Position numbers and translations under genes: made by a program
Part shown: one piece after another, positions 1 to 4,625 of the stretch
Position numbering within the stretch: the first letter of the stretch is position 1
Layout of the letters: each line of letters opens with the position of its first letter
From: a virus
IMG/VR virus record: IMGVR_UViG_3300043749_000012
Coordinates: 1-21,312 of that record
Length of the DNA stretch: 21,312 nucleotides
Reading direction: 5' to 3' (one strand)
Notes under the pieces: generated by a model
What the model was told of the DNA's origin: nothing
The model's database searches: none
What the model saw: the letters and a program-made list of their open reading frames with translations, nothing else

Positions 1-80
1 TATTTCCGTAACGGTTAAATTCAATACATATCCTAGATACCTGTTAGAAACTAGAATATAACATTTAAGTAATTAATATT

Positions 81-287
81 TTAATCCCTTTTTACACTAT
101 TGGCAATCGTTTCGGCTGCCTTTTTGGATCTCTTATCGGCTTTCTTTTCGTTGATTAAGAGAATGGCGTGAATCGTACCAGGAAACCAAAAAATTAGAGT
201 GAGAACTAAATTGATAACCGCCTGGAATGGTTTGCCTACTAATAAAACGGCCAACGGCGGGAAAATAAACGCTAAAATATACAACAT
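81..287 (-). CDS. YqaE/Pmp3-family small membrane protein
   Basis: A 68-residue protein with two hydrophobic segments (about residues 2-17 and 23-45) and a short lysine-rich tail. The order YILAFIFPPLAVLL, then INLVLTLIFWFPGTIHAILL, is the signature of the Pmp3/YqaE proteolipid family (PF01679): a PPLAV motif in the first span and a W-x-PG-x-IHA motif in the second. Family members are small plasma-membrane proteins linked to membrane potential and stress tolerance; a phage role is not established. The start is an ATG preceded by AAAAAAGGGG at about 8 bases, and it begins one base after the stop of the replication-relaxation gene, so it is the last gene of the same operon. Family assignment is firm; its function here is inference, perhaps a host-fitness or membrane-modifying cargo gene. 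Confidence 0.85.
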   Translation of the reverse strand: MLYILAFIFPPLAVLLVGKPFQAVINLVLTLIFWFPGTIHAILLINEKKADKRSKKAAETIANSVKRD

Positions 288-288
288 A

Positions 289-945
289 CTAAATCGCCCC
301 TTTTTTAACTTGAATTCTTACACCTTTTACATTCGCTTTAATTACGTTTGAATCCTCTTTTGGTTTCAAACTTTCCACAAATTTATTAAAATTTTCCGCC
401 TGGAATATCTTAAAAGGATAATCGTCGGCATCGATGCCATAATGATAATCCGATAATATCAGAATATGCGGAAACGGTTGCCTCATGATGCTGGATTCAT
501 ATAAATCCTTATAACGGCCCAATTTATCATCCATTTGTTTTTCAGAATAAACGGTTCTTTGAACCTCTATAAAAAACCGGGTTTTACGGTATTCACAATA
601 TATATCCGGTTCCGGTCCGCCTTTTTTCATGTATTTAGGTTCAACCAAAAACGCGTCCATGTTGCCCAATTTATCAACATTTTTGTAAACGTTCAAGATT
701 GCTAAAAAATGATTAATTTTTGCTGAATCTTTTTTAATTTTCGTTTCCGGGCCGAAATAAACAAATGGATTAAACATTGTTGATCGTTCAATTAACCCAT
801 CGCGGTATAATCGCAGCAAAACATTGTTGGCGGCCAAATTAGGGTTTTTTAAGCTGCTAAAAAATAACTCCCCTATGGAATCCCTATCCATCACACGAAA
901 TTTATTCAAGGCATCAATAATTTTTTTATCCCTGGGTTTTAACAT
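289..945 (-). CDS. Replication-relaxation family protein (wHTH + PD-(D/E)XK-like)
   Basis: A protein of about 218 residues. The N-terminal third (LKPRDKKIIDALNKF, then a second helix and the basic RLYRDGLIER) reads as a winged helix-turn-helix DNA-binding domain. The middle holds PEPDIYCEYRKTRFFIEVQ, with the Pro-Asp, a beta hairpin and then E-V-Q spacing of a PD-(D/E)XK-like nuclease fold, here with Q in place of the usual K. This matches the layout of the replication-relaxation family (PF13814) of plasmids and Firmicutes phages. Two in-frame ATGs exist (957 and 945). AAGGGG directly abuts the first, leaving about 12 bases to the second, so I prefer 945; the longer form would be 222 residues. 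It overlaps the end of the FtsK-like gene by about 20 bases, implying translational coupling. Whether it cuts, nicks or only binds DNA is not shown. Confidence 0.8.
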   Translation of the reverse strand: MLKPRDKKIIDALNKFRVMDRDSIGELFFSSLKNPNLAANNVLLRLYRDGLIERSTMFNPFVYFGPETKIKKDSAKINHFLAILNVYKNVDKLGNMDAFLVEPKYMKKGGPEPDIYCEYRKTRFFIEVQRTVYSEKQMDDKLGRYKDLYESSIMRQPFPHILILSDYHYGIDADDYPFKIFQAENFNKFVESLKPKEDSNVIKANVKGVRIQVKKGAI

Positions 946-2086
946 CGTTGAAAACATCCCCTTCGGTTATTTGCTTCGGTTCCGGCGGCGGCGGATCCGA
1001 AACATTTTTGACCGGGTTTTTCATCACGTAAAAAGGGTTTAATAATTCCTTCGCCTTATCCATTTTCAAATATGGGGCCTGTAAACTTTGGATCTTTTTT
1101 GCATTCATGATGAAATATCCGGAATCCTCAATCTTTTCCGCGCCTGGTGTGTTAACCATGTTCGATTCTATTTTATCCCGCAATTGGAACCCCATTGAAA
1201 CGGTACATTGTGAACGGATAGTTGTATCTAAGGTTTTCGCATTTGGCCGCTGCATCGATAGCAAAACGAAAACGCCCAATGTTCGCCCAACGCAAACTAT
1301 ATCAATCAAAACGGCCATAATGTCATCGTTGTTTCGCAGCAAAACAAATTCATCGATGCAAACAACGATATATGGCTTTTTATGTTCCGGCGGTAAGTCG
1401 TCAATATGTCCAACCTCGTACATTTCAGTTAAATCGGATCGGTTATCCATTTCAACTTTGATTTTGTTTAACATCCGTTCAATATCTTTTGGTTTGGTAT
1501 GAACGCATTTAACATGTTCAACCCGCTTGAAAATATGGAATTCGGATTTTTTGCAATCGCCCATATACAATTCCAATTCGTTCGGCCGTTTGGTTAAAAT
1601 CCAGGTTGTAACGATGGATCGAATTTGCGTACTTTTTCCGGATCCGGTTTCCCCCGCAATTAAAATATGCGGTTGTTCGGTTAAATCAATCGAAATTAAA
1701 TTTCCGTTTGGATCTGCCCCGCATATAACGCCCAATTTGGCCCCGTGTAACGATTTTTTTATTTCGTTAATGGAATATACCAAATCATCATTTTCGTTTG
1801 GATCCCGCGGTTTTTTAACGGACAAAACAAATGTTTTGGATCCGCCATCCAAATCGATGGATTCCCCAAAAATTTGTTCAAAAACATAAAATTTCTTTTT
1901 CATCAAACCCGGATCCACACCAACCGGAACCGAAAAAACATATTGAATGGCTTTTTTTCTGTCCTGGATCCGATGGATTTTTGGATATATGCGGCGCTTA
2001 TCCTCGCCAATTTCTTTGTATATCCCGGCATTGTCAAAAACTTTAACTAACTTTTTTCGATGCATTAACGTTTGAAGAAAATTCAT
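926..2086 (-). CDS. FtsK/SpoIIIE-family DNA translocase-like ATPase
   Basis: 386 residues. Walker A is GETGSGKST (about residues 145-153), Walker B is IVVCIDEF (about 240-247), followed by a conserved LSMQRP segment (about 277-282) typical of FtsK/SpoIIIE/TraG-like motors. It has neither the N-terminal membrane domain nor the C-terminal gamma domain of chromosomal FtsK, so it is a soluble motor core with a short N-terminal region and a proline-rich tail. The start is ATG at 2086: its SD (GAGGTGG, 5 bases upstream) and the ATGA overlap with the preceding small membrane-protein gene decide this over a GTG three codons upstream that lies within the SD. Probably moves or couples double-stranded DNA; its neighbours (small membrane protein, replication-relaxation protein) suggest plasmid-like replication, segregation or transfer. 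The actual substrate is unknown. Confidence 0.88.
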   Translation of the reverse strand: MNFLQTLMHRKKLVKVFDNAGIYKEIGEDKRRIYPKIHRIQDRKKAIQYVFSVPVGVDPGLMKKKFYVFEQIFGESIDLDGGSKTFVLSVKKPRDPNENDDLVYSINEIKKSLHGAKLGVICGADPNGNLISIDLTEQPHILIAGETGSGKSTQIRSIVTTWILTKRPNELELYMGDCKKSEFHIFKRVEHVKCVHTKPKDIERMLNKIKVEMDNRSDLTEMYEVGHIDDLPPEHKKPYIVVCIDEFVLLRNNDDIMAVLIDIVCVGRTLGVFVLLSMQRPNAKTLDTTIRSQCTVSMGFQLRDKIESNMVNTPGAEKIEDSGYFIMNAKKIQSLQAPYLKMDKAKELLNPFYVMKNPVKNVSDPPPPEPKQITEGDVFNDVKTQG

Positions 2087-2268
2087 CTTAACCACCTCAA
2101 CATTGGGTTATGAGTTAAAAAATAAGCAGCAAACCCTAAACCAACTAAAGGAATAATTAACCGGGTTGCGGTTCCTAACCAATGGATCCCGGTTTGATCC
2201 GCAATTTTCTCAACAATAGCAGCAACAACAACGCCCCCGGCGGAAATAATTAAGCCTGTCGAAAACAT
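2083..2268 (-). CDS. Small two-span membrane protein
   Basis: 61 residues. The start is ATG at 2268, preceded by AAGGGGG with 7-base spacing; a longer reading from 2325 has no comparable SD and overlaps the upstream gene. Hydrophobic segments at about residues 2-19 (FSTGLIISAGGVVVAAIV) and 34-51 (TRLIIPLVGLGFAAYFL) suggest two membrane spans joined by a short charged loop. It overlaps the FtsK-like start by ATGA, so the two are translationally coupled. Because the FtsK-like motor lacks its own membrane domain, this protein is a candidate membrane anchor or partner for it; that is inference from position only. No named family recognised. Confidence 0.75.
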   Translation of the reverse strand: MFSTGLIISAGGVVVAAIVEKIADQTGIHWLGTATRLIIPLVGLGFAAYFLTHNPMLRWLR

Positions 2269-2285
2269 GATGATTCCCCCTTTTT

Positions 2286-2702
2286 TTAGATAAACCACGA
2301 AACGCAATCTAAAATAAAATGCCAATCAATAAAATTCAAAACATGCTGCATATGATCCGATGGCCAAAAATTTTCCGCAAATCCTTGTTTCACTACATGA
2401 ACGCGATGGACAATAAATTTATAAATATCGGCGGTTAATTCGCTTTTGTTCATGATGGCCCAATTTAATGAATCCATATAACAAGGCAAATCATTGTTGC
2501 AATGCGCTTGAACATCATTAAAATTTTTAACCAAATCAAAATTTTGCGGCTGATAATTATACCAATCCGTTTGATGAATGGCGTTTGCCAATTTGTCCTG
2601 GATCGCCTGGCCCAATGAATTATAAGTATTTTGGTCAATTTGTTTAAAAAATGCGTCTGTTTTGGCATCACATAAATAATTCCCATTGATCGATATTTTC
2701 AT
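2286..2702 (-). CDS. Hypothetical protein, 138 aa
   Basis: 138 residues, starting at the ATG at 2702 with a GGGAGGGG SD 6 bases upstream; the longer reading to 2741 has no SD of its own. The protein looks soluble and rich in aromatic residues, Asn, His and Asp. It has four cysteines (about residues 11, 68, 74, 133) and a hydrophobic aromatic C-terminus (ILDCVSWFI). I recognise no family. It is the first long gene of the operon that continues into the small membrane protein, FtsK-like motor, replication-relaxation protein and YqaE peptide; the next gene starts 17 bases after its stop. A role with the DNA-handling genes is possible but unsupported. Confidence 0.7.
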   Translation of the reverse strand: MKISINGNYLCDAKTDAFFKQIDQNTYNSLGQAIQDKLANAIHQTDWYNYQPQNFDLVKNFNDVQAHCNNDLPCYMDSLNWAIMNKSELTADIYKFIVHRVHVVKQGFAENFWPSDHMQHVLNFIDWHFILDCVSWFI

Positions 2703-2745
2703 AATATTCCCCTCCCCCGTATTCTTTCCACTCCGTTCCACTCAT
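2668..2745 (-). CDS. Candidate 25-aa leader peptide overlapping the 138-aa gene
   Basis: A 25-codon reading frame beginning MSGTEWKEYGGGEYY and ending WELFM before TGA. It lies in a different frame from the 138-residue gene and overlaps its first 35 bases. Its ATG follows AAGGGGTGGGGGA, a good though close SD. The SD of the downstream gene falls inside this frame, so its translation could expose or block that start. It may be a real microprotein, a leader peptide, or chance. Confidence 0.3.
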   Translation of the reverse strand: MSGTEWKEYGGGEYYENIDQWELFM

Positions 2746-2813
2746 TCCCCCACCCCTTAACAAATTTTTAAAACGGCGCGGTTGGTATGGTTTCGGCCTG
2801 GACAAATGCATTT

Positions 2814-2842
2814 GATATAAATGGTTGATTCTGTTTTCTAAA
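2814..2842 (-). promoter_or_regulatory. Possible weak promoter of the FtsK/replication-relaxation operon
   Basis: On the minus strand, TTTAGA (2837-2842) and TATATC (2814-2819) are separated by 17 bases, each matching the sigma-A consensus at 4 of 6 positions. It lies between the 2888-2919 terminator and the first gene of the operon. An ATGCA just after the -10 resembles the sequence after the -10 of the better promoter at 4179-4207. Weak by itself; some promoter is expected because of the terminator upstream. Confidence 0.3.
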
Positions 2843-2875
2843 ACGTTTTGTAAATAGATGATTCTGATAACATAC

Positions 2876-2889
2876 TATGTAGCTACATA
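2876..2889. promoter_or_regulatory. 14-bp perfect palindrome, possible operator
   Basis: TATGTAGCTACATA is a perfect 14-base palindrome at the foot of the 2888-2919 terminator and upstream of the FtsK operon. A related arrangement, CTATGTACAT followed by GTTACAT on the minus strand, lies at the -35 region of the 4179-4207 promoter. Shared TATGTA/TACATA half-sites near two promoter regions suggest binding of a dimeric regulator, but this is inference. Confidence 0.35.
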
Positions 2890-2919
2890 AAAAAAATGCC
2901 TGGCACAATACCAGGCATC
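2888..2919 (-). terminator. Rho-independent terminator of the small-gene block
   Basis: On the minus strand an 8-bp perfect stem, ATGCCTGG with CCAGGCAT, encloses a 7-base loop and runs directly into eight T residues. It begins 6 bases after the stop of the 40-residue gene and closes the transcription unit that starts at the 4179-4207 promoter. Confidence 0.88.
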
Positions 2920-2924
2920 CGAAA

Positions 2925-3047
2925 TTATTTTAAATTTATTATGTGATAAGCTATATTTCCTAAATAAGCCGCCGCCGTTTCTAATGGCGTTTGCATTTCA
3001 TAAAATCCGTTTTGATAAGATTCAATAAACGTGTGGATAATATGCAT
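2925..3047 (-). CDS. Hypothetical small protein, 40 aa
   Basis: A 40-codon gene with one of the best ribosome binding sites in the window: AAGGAGG lies 7 bases before the ATG, inside the last codons and stop of the upstream 31-codon gene. The protein starts MHIIHTFIESYQNGFYEM and ends AYHIINLK; it looks soluble, with a likely helical second half. It is the last gene before the 2888-2919 terminator. No family recognised. The SD, tight packing and terminator make a real gene likely despite the length. Confidence 0.68.
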   Translation of the reverse strand: MHIIHTFIESYQNGFYEMQTPLETAAAYLGNIAYHIINLK

Positions 3048-3051
3048 CTCC

Positions 3052-3147
3052 TTACCTCCTTCTCATGTATTCAAGTAATAACCATGTTGCCCAAAAAGAC
3101 GCGCTCAAAACGGCCGCCGCCATTGGTATTTTTACATATGCACTCAT
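3052..3147 (-). CDS. Single-span membrane microprotein, 31 aa
   Basis: A 31-codon gene with an AAAAGGGGG SD 7 bases before its ATG and an ATGA overlap with the stop of the Sm-like gene upstream, so the two are translationally coupled. Residues 8-28 (PMAAAVLSASFWATWLLLEYM) form one hydrophobic span, with a basic Arg-Arg-Arg end that would favour an inside C-terminus. Its last codons (AGAAGGAGG) also serve as the SD of the next gene. Function unknown; the size would suit a membrane-active or regulatory microprotein, but nothing in the sequence proves it. Confidence 0.65.
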   Translation of the reverse strand: MSAYVKIPMAAAVLSASFWATWLLLEYMRRR

Positions 3148-3365
3148 TCAAATTCCCCCTTTTCCAAATACTTTCCCAAATCAACAACAAAATCAATATC
3201 CTGGATGTTGATTGTCAATTCCAATCCATCGCCATCGATGCAATTAACAAAATTAGAAAAACAAGACAAGACAACGGCATTAAAACGGCCGCCCGTTTTC
3301 AAAAATATTCTTATGTTGCTGCCTAAATAAAGAGTAGGATTAAATCTTTCCGCCAATACAATCAT
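3144..3365 (-). CDS. Small protein with Sm/Hfq-like sequence pattern, 73 aa
   Basis: 73 residues, ATG preceded by AGGGGTG at about 7 bases. The central part, IRIFLKTGGRFNAVVLSC followed by FSNFVNCIDGDGLELTI and INIQDIDFVV, has the alternating strand pattern and key glycine and hydrophobic spacing of the Sm fold. It can be laid against Hfq's IYLVNGFQLRGVVKGFDNF without gaps through the first three strands. The C-terminal DIDFVV would match the last Sm strand (Hfq H-A-I-S-T-I). It lacks the Hfq Y-K-H motif, so RNA binding of the Hfq type is not assured. It is preceded by a 131-base gap with an AT-rich promoter-like block and followed, coupled by ATGA, by a membrane microprotein. The gene is likely real; the fold is my inference. 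Confidence 0.7.
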   Translation of the reverse strand: MIVLAERFNPTLYLGSNIRIFLKTGGRFNAVVLSCFSNFVNCIDGDGLELTINIQDIDFVVDLGKYLEKGEFE

Positions 3366-3453
3366 GGATACACCCCTATTGTTTAAATTGGCGCGGTTGC
3401 ATATAATACAATTAGCTTGTTAAATACGCCTGTTTAACGCGCGCCCATGTTTT

Positions 3454-3500
3454 GCCCCGGCCCTGGAATGTTCGCCATTTCCGGGGCTTTATTTTATTAT
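3454..3500. other. GC-rich hairpin between small genes
   Basis: GCCCCGG (3454-3460) and CCGGGGC (3481-3487) form a perfect 7-bp inverted repeat around 20 bases that can themselves fold (GGAATG with CATTTCC and one bulge). Read on the plus strand it is followed by a T-rich tract (3488-3500), like a terminator for antisense transcription. On the minus strand, the direction of all genes, no T-run follows. It could be a plus-strand terminator, an mRNA stabilising or processing structure, or part of a small RNA. Confidence 0.45.
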
Positions 3501-3583
3501 TCCACCAAACCCGCGATTTTAAATATTGCCATTCCTAAACCGATTAAAATGAAAAATGCAACCCCAAATTCCAAAATACCCAT
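3497..3583 (-). CDS. Single-span membrane microprotein, 28 aa
   Basis: A 28-codon gene whose ATG shares one base with the stop of the 53-codon gene upstream (TAATG), with GAGGTG about 7 bases before the start. The peptide MGILEFGVAFFILIGLGMAI is almost entirely a hydrophobic span and ends in a short polar tail (FKIAGLVE). Coupling and a good SD support expression. No homologue recognised; a membrane-associated partner or toxin-like peptide cannot be told apart by sequence. Confidence 0.6.
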   Translation of the reverse strand: MGILEFGVAFFILIGLGMAIFKIAGLVE

Positions 3584-3744
3584 TATTTACACCTCTTTTC
3601 ATATTCGCCGTTTACCAATCTAACAACTACATCTTTCAACGTTTCCCCGGTTAACTCCGATATTTCAATCAATTGCTTTTTTACTTCCAACGACTCAATT
3701 ACAATTCTAGGTTTCGCCAATGTTGGCGGGTTTGGTTGTTTCAT
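3583..3744 (-). CDS. Small ribbon-helix-helix-like protein, 53 aa
   Basis: 53 codons, ATG preceded by GGGAGA at 8 bases. After a proline-rich start, PRIVIESL is a short strand, EVKKQLIEISELTG a first helix and turn, and ETLKDVVVRLVNGEYEKR a second helix. This beta-alpha-alpha order with a G-E-T turn resembles Arc/CopG ribbon-helix-helix proteins, which bind operators as dimers through the strand. The fold is inferred from pattern alone; no family is certain. It sits second in the block driven by the 4179-4207 promoter and is coupled (TAATG) to the 28-residue membrane peptide. If it does bind DNA, the palindromic half-sites near 2876 and 4202 are the first places to look. Confidence 0.62.
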   Translation of the reverse strand: MKQPNPPTLAKPRIVIESLEVKKQLIEISELTGETLKDVVVRLVNGEYEKRCK

Positions 3745-3797
3745 GTTCTCATTCTCCCTTTTTAACCGATGGGCCGGAATGGATCCGACCCCGGTTT

Positions 3798-4073
3798 TTA
3801 ATTAGAAAATAATTTACTCCTATGTTGAAATTTTAAATCACCGGATAACCAACCCGAAATTATATATTCTTTTTTCTGTTTCGTTAGCTTATCCGCTATC
3901 ATCCTGGCAGCATCATATAATTGTTTATACGTTGCTTTTTCTGAAGCTTTTTTATTAAAATGTTCCCAACCGTTACCAGGATCACAAACGTGAATTTCTA
4001 AAAGGCTGCCTTTGTCTGTATTCTTACATGATGACCAATCAAATTCGCTTTTGGTTCTATCCCTCATTATCAT
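3798..4073 (-). CDS. Hypothetical protein, 91 aa
   Basis: 91 residues, first gene of the small-gene block. The first ATG is chosen because AGGGG lies 8 bases upstream; another ATG two codons later is less well spaced. The protein is soluble and lysine-rich, with a strand-like GSLLEIHVCDPG region and a helical YKQLYDAARMIADKLTKQKK segment. The two cysteines at about residues 16 and 30 do not form a recognisable metal site. No family recognised. The promoter at 4179-4207 lies about 105 bases upstream, leaving a longish leader. The next gene begins 53 bases after its stop. Confidence 0.7.
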   Translation of the reverse strand: MIMRDRTKSEFDWSSCKNTDKGSLLEIHVCDPGNGWEHFNKKASEKATYKQLYDAARMIADKLTKQKKEYIISGWLSGDLKFQHRSKLFSN

Positions 4074-4178
4074 TTTATTCGCCCCTTTTAAACATTGCCC
4101 GGTTTATTTCTCGTCCATTCGCCGGATCCTTTTGATAGGTTGTTTTACAATGTTTTATTTAATTGGCCTTGCATATAT

Positions 4179-4207
4179 AATATAACTCTAATGTAACTAA
4201 ATGTACA
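4179..4207 (-). promoter_or_regulatory. Sigma-A-type promoter for the small-gene block
   Basis: On the minus strand TGTACA (4202-4207, 4 of 6 matches to the -35 consensus), a 17-base spacer and TATATT (4179-4184, 5 of 6 matches to the -10). It lies right after the terminator that ends the lysis genes, exactly where the next unit needs a promoter. The -35 is part of the palindrome ATGTACAT, a possible regulator site. Confidence 0.55.
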
Positions 4208-4216
4208 TAGATAATA

Positions 4217-4246
4217 TAAAAAAAGATGCCGAATATTTTCGACACC
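4217..4246 (-). terminator. Rho-independent terminator ending the late operon
   Basis: On the minus strand GGTGTCGAA and TTCGGCATC pair over 9 positions (two G-U pairs) around a 4-base loop, followed by seven T residues. It lies 11 bases after the stop of the probable holin gene. Confidence 0.85.
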
Positions 4247-4256
4247 TTTAGACATT

Positions 4257-4613
4257 TTATTTTGCAGCTGTCGTTCCGGATGGATCCGTTGTTTGTTGGA
4301 CCTGGGCCGGATCCGGTTGCGTTGGGGCTGCTGCCGGGGCTGCTTGCGGCGTTTCTATCTCGGTTGGTATAATCCCAACCGGGGCTTCTATCGGCTCAAT
4401 AGGGGCTGCTGCATCCGGTTTAATAATGCCCTCAATTGTTTTGAATGTTATGCCTTGTTTGGTAACGAAACGTAATACCAGGTTGATAACTGTTAAGATA
4501 ACGCCCTGGGCCGCCGGATCGATGATTTCTTTTCCGGTTGTGGTTTCCAACGCAACGCCAATCAACGCGATTAAGTTAACCCATACCGTTTTGGAAAGAT
4601 ACCATTGTTTCAT
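4257..4613 (-). CDS. Probable holin or lysis-associated membrane protein
   Basis: 118 residues. The first 50 (KTVWVNLIALIGVALETTTG, then AAQGVILTVINLVLRFVTKQ) give two hydrophobic segments around residues 10-21 and 36-50, a pattern seen in small phage membrane proteins next to endolysins. The last 50 are an alanine- and proline-rich, low-complexity tail that repeats short P-I-E-A/P and A-P-A-A units. The ATG has a GGGAGG SD at 7 bases and lies 12 bases after the endolysin stop; it is the last gene before the 4217-4246 terminator. Holin is inferred from position and topology. The XhlA-like protein upstream may share the lysis job, and the long tail is unusual for a holin. Confidence 0.6.
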   Translation of the reverse strand: MKQWYLSKTVWVNLIALIGVALETTTGKEIIDPAAQGVILTVINLVLRFVTKQGITFKTIEGIIKPDAAAPIEPIEAPVGIIPTEIETPQAAPAAAPTQPDPAQVQQTTDPSGTTAAK

Positions 4614-4625
4614 GCCTTTTCCTCC

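Noticed and set aside
1-80. Short inverted CTAG-containing repeats as a possible attachment site
   Set aside because: The matches are too short and AT-rich to distinguish from chance, and no integrase lies next to them.
1107-1889. Plus-strand open frames opposite the FtsK-like gene
   Set aside because: They lack SD sequences, mirror the minus-strand gene in codon phase, and show no recognisable protein features.
2087-2095. GTG start three codons upstream of the FtsK-like ATG
   Set aside because: The GTG lies within the SD (GAGGTGG), while the ATG at 2086 has ideal spacing and an ATGA overlap with the upstream gene.
3430-3474. 14-codon minus-strand frame MANIPGPGQNMGAR within the hairpin region
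   Set aside because: No ribosome binding site before its ATG; explained as part of the hairpin.
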